A stretch of DNA of 64,000 nucleotides from Chrysopilus asiliformis (Eukaryota; Arthropoda; Insecta; Diptera; Rhagionidae): assembly GCA_964034945.1 (NCBI GenBank), contig OZ035963.1, forward strand, positions 46,615,032 to 46,679,031. Reading direction: 5' to 3'. The notes beneath the pieces were generated by a model. It saw only the letters and a program-made list of their open reading frames with translations, was not told where the DNA came from and ran no database searches. Position 1 is the first letter of the stretch. The number at the start of each line of letters is the position of its first letter. A program made the translations under genes and the position numbers. Below are positions 11,343 to 22,503 of this stretch, one piece after another.

Positions 11343-11918
11343 ACATAACAAAAGCTATAATTGCCAATCTGGCAATCATTGGAGACCCGTATGGTGATAT
11401 TCGTATCAAAATTCGAACAGTTATACCAAAATTCCACTTTGAAGTCAAACTTTCCAATAAGATTTTTTAAAATTTATTCCAATCGGATTTTCATGTATGG
11501 GAGTTTTATGTAGAATCATATCATAAATAACTTTTGTTCTTGGACTTTTTTGATAAGATGCACCGTTTTTGAGATATTCACAAAAAACGATTTCGTTCGT
11601 ATGGGGGGTACCCCCCCCTAATGGTCCATTTTTGCCCATTAACGAACTTAGCCTCGCATTTTACGAAAAACGGATCTGTGCAAACTTTCAAGTCTCTAGC
11701 TCAATCCGTGCGCCCGAAATCCGCGCCACAGACAGACAGACGGACGGACGGACGGACAGACGGACGGACAGACGGACGGACATGCAGAAATTAAATATTT
11801 TTATCATTTCTAAACACACTGGTGTAATTCATTTTTTTGTGCGATGACGGGATCTTGGCGTTACAAACGGTAAGGCAAAGTTAATATACCCTTTGGTTTC
11901 ACCATACGGGTATAAAAA
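11343..11918 (+). mobile_element. Dispersed element family A, copy 2
   Basis: The same landmarks as copy 1 occur in order: the small 'ttgccaatctggcaat' hairpin, CCGTATGGTGA, a (GACR)n microsatellite at about 11730-11780, and the TCACCATACGGG-tataaaaa end. The 3' end is joined without spacer to the GTCTGTCA microsatellite that begins family B copy 1. Non-coding. Confidence 0.75.
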
Positions 11919-12753
11919 TGTCTTTCTGTCTGTCAGTCTGTCAGTCTGTCAGTCTGTCAGTCTGTCAGTCTGTCAGTCTGTCTGTCTGTCAGTCTGTCTG
12001 TCAGTCTGTCAGTCTGTGTACAAGATTTCTCAAAAACTAATAGAGCTAGCGCCATGAAATTTTATAGGCATGTTGGGTCCTGAAATGGGAGGATCCTATC
12101 AACTTTTGGTGGAAATCCGTTAACCGGAAGTATCCAAAATGGCGGTTTTTCAAAAATCGCAATTTCGTTTTTCTCGATTTACTCCCAAACTACGCGTTTT
12201 TTAGTGGCCTTAAGTATGACAAAACTTGGAGAAAATAAAATTTCCCACACTTTTGTCTTTGGCTATAACTCGATATCTCCACCGGTTATCGAGATAAACC
12301 GTTATTTCCAAAAAAACAGTTTTTTGCGATTATCTCGAAAACTAACGGGTTTTTACTGACTGAATGTATGAAATGAATTAATGAGAATGGCATTCTGCAC
12401 AATTTTGTTTTTTACCGTTATCCGTTATCTTTTACCGTTATTGAGATATTTTCATTAATATGTAAAAAATCATATTTTTGCGAATAATTTGCAAACTAAC
12501 GGTTTTTCGACAAATCAGTTAAAAGAATAATTAAAGATGTTAACATTTTCTACATTTTTGCCATTTACCGTAAATTGATATCTTTTACCGTTCTCAAGTT
12601 ATCTTAAATTTTGTACGTTTTTGATATTTTTGAATAAACCAAGAATTTATTGGGAGGTCGTCTTAGGTTGACAACGCGACAGGGCTCTAGCGTAAATTGC
12701 GCAGGGTCGTAGATTTTGTAGAAGAAAGTTTTGTGTTGACCACAACTGATATT
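11919..12753 (-). mobile_element. Dispersed element family B, copy 1
   Basis: It opens with a (GTCTGTCA)n microsatellite to about 12018, followed by the block 'acaagatttctcaaaaac...tagagctagcgccatgaaatt'. It then has several direct 'taccgttatcgag/ataacggt' blocks, and ends near 'gttgaccacaactgata'. Copies at 28415-29245 and 36092-37164 are in the opposite orientation. No long open frame exists. The copy sits between two ends of family A (ending at 11918 and starting again at 12757), so it is either nested in A or joined to it by recombination. Confidence 0.7.
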
Positions 12754-12756
12754 TTT

Positions 12757-12839
12757 TTTGTGTGATGACGGGATCTTGGCGTTACAAACGGTAAGGCAAA
12801 GTTAGTATACCCTTTGGTTTCACCATATGGGTATAAAAA
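12757..12839 (+). mobile_element. Solo right end of family A
   Basis: About 80 bp matching only the last part of family A (gtgatgacgggatcttggcg through the 'gggtataaaaa' end, with one change in the inner repeat: CACCATATGGG). It directly follows family B copy 1. With the intact family A copy upstream this gives the order A - B - A-end. Confidence 0.7.
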
Positions 12840-13074
12840 GCCATCTACAGAAATCGAGGAAACCTGTAGTCTAAAACCCACCTATTGACGTCTGCTGTAA
12901 GTTTTATCCAAATCTGTTCAGGGATTCTGAAGTTTTAAGCACACACAGACAGATTGACAGACACACAATATATTATAGATGTAATGGATTATAATTTTTA
13001 CGCCTGCGGTATATTTATTCAAACAATTTTTACATAAGATACACATATTTTAAATTTTTTGACCTGTGGTACAT

Positions 13075-13617
13075 TTTTATACCCGTATGGTGAAATCAAA
13101 GAGTATATTTTATATTAAATTTGCCTTACCGTTTGTAACGACAATATCCCGTCATGACACACAAAAATGAATTACACCAGTGTGTTTAGAATGACAAAAA
13201 AAAATTGAATTTTTCATGTCCGTCCGTCTGTCCGCCTGTGGCGCGGATTGCGGGCGCACGGATTGAGCTAGTGACTTGAAATTTTGCGCAGATCCGTTTT
13301 TCGTAAAACGCGAGGCTAATTTCGTTATTGGGAAAAATGGACCATACGAACGAAAACGTTTTTTATGAATATCTCAAAAACGGTGCATCTTATCAAAAAA
13401 AGTGCAAGAACAAAAGTTATTTAGGATATGATTGTACATAAAACTCCCATACATCAAAATCCGATTGGAATAAATTTTAAAAAATCTTATTGAAAAGTTT
13501 GACTTCAAAGTGGAATTTTGATGCAACTGTTCGCCGTTCACTTAAACTTCGAACAATGCCATATCACCATACGGGTTTGCAATAATTGCCAGATTAGTAA
13601 TTATAGCTTTTGTCATA
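13075..13617 (-). mobile_element. Dispersed element family A, copy 3
   Basis: A reverse-oriented copy beginning 'tatacccgtatggtga' and ending 'attatagcttttgtcatatttt'. It is more diverged and has a short microsatellite (about 13218-13242). The small hairpin is damaged (ccagattagtaatt). Non-coding. Confidence 0.7.
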
Positions 13618-15472
13618 TTTTTTTGTTTCAGTTGCATTTTGCCAACATGGAAAAGCACGAAAAATGGAGTTATTTAGCTCTGGTTCCATTTCGCTTGCGG
13701 TGCATATTTATTAATTGTTCTTGTCCAGATTTGATTTTCGTCCCAGGCAGTTTTTAGGAGAAATCACAGGCAGTTTTTAGGAGTTAATGGGCCTGTAGGC
13801 CTCCGAGTGTAGCGCTGTGTTCACGCCTGGGCGCGCGCGGTCTTCTCAACCTAACCTAGGAGAAATCACAGTTTTTACTTTCCTATGCGTAACTAAAAAG
13901 GGAAGTATTGTACTGCGCAAACCGTGTCTGGGATTAACGCAAAATAAATATGGTTACCCTCCCCAAAAGGTAGTGTACAAATCTAGAATTAAAACTTAAA
14001 TGTATGTGACTGACAACACGGTGTTTTGAGAAAACGAATTGATGATTCTCAACTGTTGAAAACGGAATCTCACACGTATACTATACACATATATGTATAT
14101 GAATTTATATTTTGGCTTACCTTGCAATTAGCAGGTAAATATTTCCGATGACGTTTGCACTTCCCTAATTTTGCGATATCTGTTTTATCCTTCCTTTATT
14201 TAATTAACCCTAATTTTCGGGGAGGTTTCCCCAGATTGTGATCAGATTGGCTGGGATAAAGGATCAAGTGGGTAGTCGAATTTAAGCTTGTGTTGTCTAA
14301 TTTTTGTTAATTAATGATGATTGGTCACTCCTCTTCGATGCTCTCCGTAACATTTGGCATGGTTACCGTTCTAAGGACCAGTTTTTTATTTTATTTTGTA
14401 GTTGAAGAGTTACTACAGAAGTCTTATGTTGATCCAGAGTCTGTCTGCAATAAAGTAAAAAAAAAAAACAAAACAAATAAATAAATGAAGATAAAATATG
14501 TCGTTGTACATACGAATTCCTGTTTATAAATAAAATCATGCTATGCAACCACTGTACGGCATTCATTTAAAGGATAAAGAATACTTTTGTATGGAATTCA
14601 TTTGAATAAGGAAAAATTATTTGTTTATGCTGGTCACGTTTACAATTTTTCCTGGCTTTCCTCATGCTCTCGCCGCTTAGTTGGATATTTTTATTTATTT
14701 CTGAATGTATAGCAACTCATAAATTTGAGTCCTTATGTAAATTTCAGTTAAATATTTTCTGAAAAGAGGTTTGTTTTTCCATTCTTGATAGAAAACATTT
14801 GGACTCAGCGCTTTTGAATGCCTTCGGTACAAAAGAATATTTTTCTCAGGGTGAATGTCATCTCTAATATACTTCTTAATGCCAACAAATGTTTTCCGGC
14901 GAAGAATTTCGTTAACAACGTGTAGTTTCACTTGTCTGATTTCATTTATGCTTGAATGAAAATTCTACAAAAATCTTGTGCATAATATTTTATGTTTTCA
15001 ATGAAAATTTACATTTCCGATTGATAAATATATACAATTAAAATCATCGAATTGGTCTTGGCATAAACGTTGTGTAAACCATAAAAATATTATATAGGGC
15101 TTATTTTGTCATTTGTACTATAAGGAGATGAATTACACTCTTATTGACAAAATTTATGAACGCATAACTCGGAAGCAAATTGAAATATGTGGCAGACATG
15201 TGTTGGTTGTAGTAGATCGAATATTTGAGTGAATAAAATCGAGTAAATAAAATCGAATCTTGTCCTTGCTTATCCCCCTCCCTCACAACAACACACGTTT
15301 TTCGGATTTTCTCGAAAACGGTGTGTCGTAAAATTTGATTTCACGAAATTTTGCGAGACATTTGACAAACAGATATTTCTAATTGGACAAATTTCCAACA
15401 CTTTAATTGAACAAACTTAAAAAAAAATCATATAGATTGCATCTAATCCATTTACGAACATGGACTTACAGC
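13618..15472. other. Unassigned AT-rich stretch
   Basis: No supported gene or element end. There is a short exact duplication near 13750-13790 (aggcagtttttaggag twice). Frames of 60-80 codons at 13518-13757, 14363-14566 and 14695-14931 lack domains. Confidence 0.45.
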
Positions 15473-15620
15473 ACAGGGAAAGTGAACGAAATGCGAGATT
15501 TCTCATTAAAAAAAATAAGCGGGATGCTAGAAAAAAGCTTGTATTTTAAACAAGCTTTTTTCTAGCATCCCGCTTAATTTTTTTTAATGAGAAATCTCGC
15601 ATTTCGTTCACTTTGCTGTG
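15473..15620. repeat. Near-perfect foldback palindrome
   Basis: Two arms of about 70 bp (15473-15542 and 15550-15620) are almost exact reverse complements around a 7-nt loop (attttaa); both arms include 'cgaaatgcgagatttctcat' or its complement and an AAGCTT core. On the right it continues into 'tgtgtatcagaaatgaaaac', a stretch shared with the element E hairpins, so this may be a derivative of that family. Confidence 0.8.
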
Positions 15621-15694
15621 TATCAGAAATGAAAACGAGATAAATATTAATTTTACTCTATTTCTGTCAAAAAATTTTTTTTTTTGTTTTAGTA

Positions 15695-16400
15695 TTGGGA
15701 GTACGAATGGAAAACCACCGTTTTCCAATAGATGGCCCTAGCAGTAAAATGCTGGTCAAGAATGTCAGATCAGAAACGTCAAATGATAAGCTAGACATTT
15801 GACAACAACGCCTTATCATTAAATTTTCTGAATTTTTATCGGCGTCATATATTTTTCTGGTCGTGAAAATGTCAAAATTTGAGCCAAATAATCGTCATTT
15901 GCGTGAAGTTTTGCTCTTTTCCTCAATTCGAAAAAATCTTCGACTGGGGCGCGTCGGATGGTTGTAGAAACTTGTAAAATTGTAGAAGCTACCGAACATA
16001 ACTAATGCGTTTGAGCCGAGCATTAAAGGAAAAAACGGTTACAATTCGAGCAAAGACATGACAAAGTGATTTTGCAGCAAGATAACGCTCGGCCACATCT
16101 TGCTAATGGCGTTAAAACCTAACTGGAAACACTGAATTGGGACGTCCTATCCCACCTATCGTATTCTCCAGACATTGCCTCTTTCGACTACCACCTGACG
16201 CATGGCCTGGCTGAGCAGCCCTTCCGTTCTTACGGAGAGACCAAAAAATTGGATCGATTTGTGGATCGCCTGAAGAGACGGGCAGTTTTTTCGACGCGGA
16301 ATCCGAATGCTGCCAGAAAGATTGGAAAAAGTTGTAGCTAGTGATTTTGAAGAATACATAAGTAAACATTTTTCCGGCGGTTTTCCATTTGTACTCCCAA
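15695..16400 (+). mobile_element. Internally deleted mariner element 1
   Basis: The ends are inverted repeats starting TTGGGAGTACGAATGGAAAA and ending with the near complement (ttttccatttgtactcccaa), flanked by TA on both sides (15693-15694 and 16401-16402). At 706 bp it is well short of a typical 1.3-kb mariner, because the middle of the transposase gene is missing. It belongs to the same family as the copy at 19771-20682. Confidence 0.85.
15869..16342 (+). pseudogene. Mariner transposase pseudogene (copy 1)
   Basis: The ATG at 15869 opens MSKFEPNNRHLREVLLFSSI, the N-terminal helix-turn-helix start, and reaches a stop after about 32 codons. A later frame (about 16040-16340) has QQDNARPH, NWDVL and YSPDIASFDYH, the region holding the second and third catalytic aspartates of the D,D34D triad. 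Stops, the loss of the central domain with the first aspartate, and a small deletion just after YHL (missing about five residues relative to copy 2) make it non-functional. Confidence 0.85.
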
Positions 16401-16639
16401 TATATATTTTTTTAAATAAAAGCTTTTTTAACTATTTTTTATTTTATTTTGTCTTTTTTAGTAATTTTGAGTAGTATGACTAAAAATCGAAAATGACGAC
16501 TGTCTTTCACCATGCTTTTATAAAAAAAAAGTTGCGGTGATCAATTTAATATTTTGAGAAATAAAAATCGAAACGATATACTTTAAGAATGTGCAAAAAA
16601 ATCGATTTCTCCAAAGATTGCAGGTAGACATAACCACTG

Positions 16640-17170
16640 AATGAAAATGTGCCAAAATTTGCAAAAAAAACTAAAAGAAACTAAACGTCAAAGTGCAAAA
16701 ATTGAAGGGAGAATACAAGGGCACTATTGTGATCGCTTTTTTCCAGGGTGTTTGGGATGACAAAAGATTTTTCTGTCTGTCTGAACATCCGTCCGTCCGC
16801 CTGTCCATCCGTCCGACTGTCCGTCTGTCTGTCTGTTCGTCTGTCCGTGAACATAATAACTTTTGAAAGACTTGAGCTAGAGATTTGAAATTTTGACACT
16901 TCTTGAACGGGCAAAATTTGACAAATGAATCAGTTTTTTGCGGTTTCCTCGAAAATGTTCGATCATATCGAAAAATTTTGATTGTTTTTCTTCTAGAAAT
17001 ATTTTTGGAACGAAAAATTTCGGTTCGATTTTTAAATACGGGTCTGTCAGCAAAATACGCCTCGCTAGTTTTCGCCGCTTCAAACTCGCACGTTTTTTTG
17101 TATGAGAATACGCCTCTTTGTACCTCGTGAAAAATTGCTTTTTTCTTATTTTTCAAAATCGCCTTCTACG
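16640..17170 (-). mobile_element. Diverged relative of family A
   Basis: A reverse-oriented copy with a (GTCY)n microsatellite at 16786-16850, followed by 'gacttgagctagagatttgaaatttt' and blocks that parallel the middle of family A. The ends are not clear. The frames at 16671-17156 read through the repeat and are not genes. Confidence 0.5.
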
Positions 17171-19765
17171 TAAAATTTTTTTTAAACTTTAAAAGTCTTT
17201 TTTTACAGGAAAATTGAGACACATCTTTTCTTAGTGATTAAATAATCCGGCTGAGATGATCTTTTCCGTATTTCTTAGAATGTCACTAAAAACTTTTCAG
17301 TAGAAGTTTTCTACGTTTATTCAAGGCTATGTTATTGCAAAATCAAACAAAAATGAATCGTCGATAAAATAGTAGAGAACAATTACATAATTAAAAATCT
17401 TTCCGTTGTTTTTTTTTTTTTTTGAAATTGTATTTCACAGCAAGTAGTTTTCAATCATAAACAAACAAAAAAATCAAAATTTTTCCAAATAATACGTTTA
17501 TTGTAGTGTTTAGAAAAACTATTTACAATTTCCGCTTAGTAATTTATCAATTGTAGAGAAGAAAAAATGTTTTTTTTTCATTAACTAATAACAATATCCG
17601 CCAAAGTGGCATTGACGATTATAGTTGGAGCCATCGATCCAATCAAGCGATTAATAAAGTGACTCAATGAATGAATCAATGAACCCTTTCAATTGCCTAC
17701 TTGGCCTAGGTATGACTTGTTATTATACTTTGTTGTCATCGCATCGCATCGCCAGAACTAATTGCTGTTAGGAAATTAAAGAAAATAAGCGTAAATCGTG
17801 TTTTTCTTATAATTAAATTGCTAATGTGAAATTTAGCGTCTTGCGTTGAAGTCAAGGTAGTTTAAATCTTTCCATCTTCTTAGCAAAAAAAAAAAAAAGT
17901 AAACAAGAATGCGATCAAATCCTCCATGGACCATCATCCAGAGCCAGCGTCCAGAGGAAGATCTATGACCCTAAATTACCTATGCGGCTTGTGGATACCT
18001 CCTTTTACACTTTGAATTCCTGTTCCAATCAAAGATGAATTAGCCATAGACATGCTAAGTGTATTAGCCCATTTTATACACATTATAGTTACGTTTTGCT
18101 GTTGTTTATGCCGCAGCCAAGTGGAAATACGATAAAAACAACATGAAATTGATCTTCCACACAGACTCTATCCCATCTCATCTTTAACATAAAATCGAAT
18201 TGCGTCTCAAGATTATGCTAGAGATTGGACGCAACATTCGCGGCGCAAGGTATCCCAAGGTGTAGTTCAGGTCATCCCAGAGGGATAACGTATTCGCCAT
18301 CTTCTATTACCCATTAGCCATTTGAACACACTGTGCACATTTAAAGTACACAAAGTACGAGTACTTGTGGTGGCGCATACCTGCTGGAAAAGTTCAATTA
18401 CCTTCCTTTAAAGATGTTAGCAAGTGGCCGCGAGAAGCAATAGATGTACGCATAGAACCAAAACCTAAGCTAGGTAATAAAATATCGTTGGAAACATGCA
18501 GAAGATCGAAACTGAATAAACCAACAATTAAGCGGCCAACCAACCGATAACTAGAGTCGGGGAGGGAATTAATAAGAAATGGTGGAAAACTCATAAGAAA
18601 AGTCAAGTTCTTTGATAGTTTACGTCCAAGTTCAACCACGTATCAAAAACGATCAGATAGGCTGGACCTTAGCCTCGACTTTATTACACTTCTTATTGAT
18701 TTCTTTAAGAAAATACTCGAACAGATTTAACGTTAAGGCAGGTTACAACGCGAAACGCACATTCATCATATATCGATTTCCCAGCAGTAGGTAAAAACAT
18801 GCTATTTATATGCAGTTCACTTCAGTCCTGTTCGATGCATATCGATTCATCTGCTGAATTTGCACATCAGTGTACTCGTATCTATTTATAGAAGTTTAGA
18901 TATAGTCTTGAGGTTGAAAATCAAATAGATAAATGTTTGGTGCTCCTTCGAGCATATAATCTATGTTGGTTTCCCGTTTTCAGTCTTATGTTAATAAAAT
19001 ACAGGGCTAAAGTCTACTCTATAGAACCAAGTGTAGATTTTGCCATTCGTTAGGATGTCCTCGCATATCAACTGGTACCGCAGCATCGTAATAATCATAA
19101 TAATAATAATAATCTTGTGGTCATAATCCCTCCTGTGATGATGCTTACCTGTTTTCCTGTTAGGATGATGTTACCCTATCTGGGCACCTCGATTTCCATA
19201 AATCCTATCTGGGCACCTCCATAGATATGAGCACATTTGGGTGGGACTGATAGTAATGAAGATTTGCTGCGCACTTACAAATAAAACATAGATCGTGTTT
19301 TCGTTTTCTAAAATATGTTTTATGAGCAGCAAATGGTATTCTTATATTCAAACTACCTTTTATGTTCCATGCTGCTCATCTACGGTTTTACAAAGATTGC
19401 GAACCATAGAAAAATCGCAACATTTGTAAGGTTTTTCATTGCAAACCATCAACAACAGAGGTCGTGATAACAATCTGAATCGATGGTGTCGTTAACACCG
19501 AGCAGGATTTATTTTCAATAAAAGAAGTTAAGTGAACTTGAAATGTCAGTGTGCTGCAATCGAGATTCGAACTCATAACTGAAGTGCACTCACATGATCA
19601 GTTGAGCCAAACTGCCAGTCATGGCAGATATTACTAGCCATAAATTTTGACAAGAAAACAAATTACTTATTACATAAAATTTATCGCATGCAGTACAGCA
19701 AAGATCAGTTGGGTGTCGTTGCACTGGATAATGTCTGAAGAAGTTGCAGTCATAAACACAGCTCA
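17171..19765. other. Long stretch without recognised features
   Basis: About 2.6 kb with no element ends or convincing coding region. Only short frames (for example 18365-18550) and an ATA/AAT-rich microsatellite near 19085-19112 are visible. It could be host intergenic or intronic DNA. Confidence 0.45.
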
Positions 19766-19767
19766 TA

Positions 19768-20475
19768 TTATTGGGTGTACAAATGGAAAAAACACCGTTT
19801 TTTCAAAATTTGAGGTTTTTTTTTTTGGGAAAAAATGCTCACATATTTATTCTTCAAAATATTGTCCATCACTAACCACAATTTTTTCAACATACGGATT
19901 CCGTGCTGAAAAAACTGCTCGTCTCTTGAGGCAATCCACAAATCGACACAATCTTTGGTCTTTCCGTAAGAACGAAAGTGCAGCTCAGCCAGGCCATGCG
20001 TCATCGATCGGAACAGGTGGTAGTCGGAGGGGGCGATGTCTGGACAATCCGGCGGATGCGGTAGGACGCCCCAATTCAGTGTTTGCAGGTAGGTTTTAAC
20101 GACATTATCAACATGTGGCCGAGTGTTGTCGTGCTGAAAAATCATTTTGTCATGTCTTTGTTCGAATTGTGGCCGTTCTTTCTTCAATGCTCGGCTCAAA
20201 CGCATTAGTGGTGTTCAGTAGTGAGCTCCTGTGATGATTTCATCCGTTTGCAACAGCTCATAAATTTTCACCGGTCCGAGACGCGCCTTTTCTTCCACGT
20301 CAAAACCACCACTTTTGTAACGTTGAAACTATTCGCAATACGTTCTTTCACTAAAAGAAGCCTCACCATAAGTATGTACAATCATTCGACGCGCCTCAGC
20401 CGCAGGTTTTTTTGAATTGAAGGCAGAAAGTAAAACTTCCCGTAAATGACGCTTATTTGGCTCAAATTTCGACAT
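19768..20475 (-). pseudogene. Mariner transposase pseudogene (copy 2)
   Basis: On the minus strand the ATG at 20475 opens MSKFEPNKRHLREVLLSAFN, then SKKPAAEARRMIVHTYGEAS, the DNA-binding N-terminus of mariner transposases. A frameshift and stop follow near SERTYCE. After a deletion the frame MRLSRALKKERPQFEQRHDK runs to the end and contains IFQHDNTRPH and PDIAPSDYHLF, with 34 residues between the two aspartates (D34D). The first catalytic aspartate and the centre of the protein are absent, so it cannot be active. The frame also runs past the terminal repeat. Confidence 0.88.
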
Positions 20476-20682
20476 TTTCTCGCACAAAAAAATATATGAC
20501 GCCGATAAAAATTCAAAAATTTAATGATAAGAAGTTGTTGCCAGATGCCTGGCTTATTATTTGACGTTTCTGATCTGACATTTTTGACCAGCATTTTACA
20601 GCTAGCGCCATGGATTGATCTGACATTTTTGGCCAGCATTTTACAGCTAGCGCCATCTATTGGAAACCCTATGTACTCCCAA
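19771..20682 (-). mobile_element. Internally deleted mariner element 2
   Basis: It is bounded by TTGGGTGTACAAATGG on the left and 'ctatgtactcccaa' on the right, with TA at both sides (19769-19770 and 20683-20684). At 912 bp it keeps more of the transposase than copy 1. Its untranslated leader carries an exact-looking tandem duplication of about 45 bp ('ctgacatttttgaccagc...agctagcgccat', twice between 20572 and 20657). The minus-strand orientation is opposite to copy 1. Confidence 0.85.
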
Positions 20683-20684
20683 TA

Positions 20685-21064
20685 CCTTTAACAAATTTTA
20701 TTAAAACTTATATTTTGCAAGAAAATTGTAAACTCAACATCAGCATTTTTTTCGTAATAAGTAAAATATCGTAGAAACGAATAAAACTATAGAAAAAAAG
20801 TTGTGTGATCTTTTACTCAACCTGACATATTGGTCACTTTAAAAAAAAAAACAAAACAAAATTTAATAGTCCAAAGATTGTTATGAACACAACACATAAT
20901 TTCTACACTAAGTTCTGAGTATTGGTAGCTCTCTAACAGCATGGTCTCCTACACACAATGAAAAAAAATCTTTTTTTTAATAAGGAATCGGATCTATAAC
21001 TAAAATAGTTAATTTCTACTACAAAAATAGTCAATTTAACATCAAAAAACCGATTTTTTTACTA
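20685..21064. other. Unassigned AT-rich stretch
   Basis: No gene or element end is seen. A- and T-runs dominate. Confidence 0.4.
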
Positions 21065-22055
21065 ATTGGTTCAATCATCATACTAATATATAAAAATGAG
21101 TTGGTGTCTGTCTGTCTGTCTGCTCCTCTTTCACGCAAAAACGGCTGAACCGATTGACTTGAAATTTGGCATGAGTATCTGTGGTAGTTCTGGTTCTAAC
21201 ATAGGCATACGGAAAAGTAGCGCGAGGGGTGGGGGGAGTAAGGGGAGGGGGTAAAGTGATTTCGAAACTTAGTTTTTGGGCTATGTTACTCTTTCGCGGG
21301 GAAACTACTGAACCGATTGGCCTGCAATTTGGCATAGATGTTCGTAGAGGGTCCAGCCCCAACACAGATCCATTAAAAAGTAGCCCGAGAGGTGGGGGGA
21401 GTAAGGGGAGGGGGTAAGGTGATTTCGAAACTTAGCTCTTCCTCTATGTTACTCTTTCGCGGGGAAAGTACTGAACCGATTGGCCTGAAATTTGGCATAG
21501 ATGTTCGTCGGGGATCCAGCCCCAACATAGACCCATTAAAAAGTAGCCCGATAGGTGGGAGAGTAAGCGGTGGGGGGTAAAGTAATACCGAATGCAAGTG
21601 CTGGAATTTTTTGTTAGTTTGTTAACCCGTTCGGTACATGTTTTTTTCTATGGGGGTTAAAAATACTCTCTATACAAATTAATGAGGTTTACGCTATCAG
21701 TATTCATTTAAAACAAAAAAAAAAAACGAAAAAAAAAATTAAAAATTTTTATTTTTTACAAATACGTCCACTGTAGTCCAGCTTTTTACTCAAAAAATCA
21801 AAATTGGGTGACAAATGCACTTAAAGGTGCACTAAATGAGAATAGAGTGTTGAAAATAAATAAATAATAAGTCAACTCAAATTTTTAACTGCGTTGCCAT
21901 ATGGCATCAAAATACCGAATGGGTTAATCATTTTCCGAAGAGAAAAATCTAACGAACAGCATGCAGGCTACCTAATTTTTAACCAAATGAATTTAGTTTT
22001 CCTAAGTTTTTTTTCTGTTCACGCTTTTAGCCGGGCGAAGCCGGGTCCAAATTCT
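21065..22055 (+). mobile_element. HINE-like (non-autonomous Helentron) element G, copy 1
   Basis: It begins 'atactaatatataaaaatgag', followed by a GTCT microsatellite and the block 'aaaacggctgaaccgattga' - 'cttgaaatttggcatgag'. It ends with a short GC hairpin (ccgggcgaagccggg) and TTCTAGT. A palindromic GC-hairpin close to a CTAGT end, a GTCT array and repeats of 'ctgaaccgatt' units are known from insect Helentron-derived elements. Internal units of about 170 bp containing 'tactctttcgcggggaaa' repeat in tandem. Open frames across the G-rich part are repeat readings. Confidence 0.75.
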
Positions 22056-22503
22056 AGTCATACTAATATATAAAAATGAGTTGGTGTCTGTCTGTCTGTC
22101 TGTTCCTCTTTCACGCAAAAACTGCTGAGCCGATTGACTTGAAATTTGGCATGAGTGTCTGTGGTAGTTCTCGTTCCAACATAGGCATACGGAAAAGTAG
22201 CGCGAGGGGTGGGGGGAGTCAGGGGAGGGGGTAAAGTGATTTCGAAACTTAGTTTTTGCGCTATGTTACTCTTTCGCGGGGAAACTACTGAACCGATTGG
22301 CCTGAAATTTGGCATAGATATTCGTCGGGGTCCAGCCCTAATATAGGCCGATTAAAAAGTAGCCTGAGAGGTGGGGGGAGTAAGGGGAGGGGGTTAAGTC
22401 GTTTTCCCTCTATGTTACTCTTTCGCGGGGAAACTACCGAGCCGATTGGCCTGAAGTTTAGCTCCAACATAACCACAAAAAAAAAAAAAAAAAAAAAAAA
22501 AAA
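22056..22503 (+). mobile_element. HINE-like element G, copy 2, truncated
   Basis: It starts immediately after the CTAGT end of copy 1 with the same 'atactaatatataaaaatgag' beginning, giving a head-to-tail pair. It keeps the GTCT array and two 'ctctttcgcggggaaac' units, then breaks off in an A-run of about 25 at 22478-22503. The direct junction is typical of Helitron-type tandem insertions into the same AT site. Confidence 0.75.
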
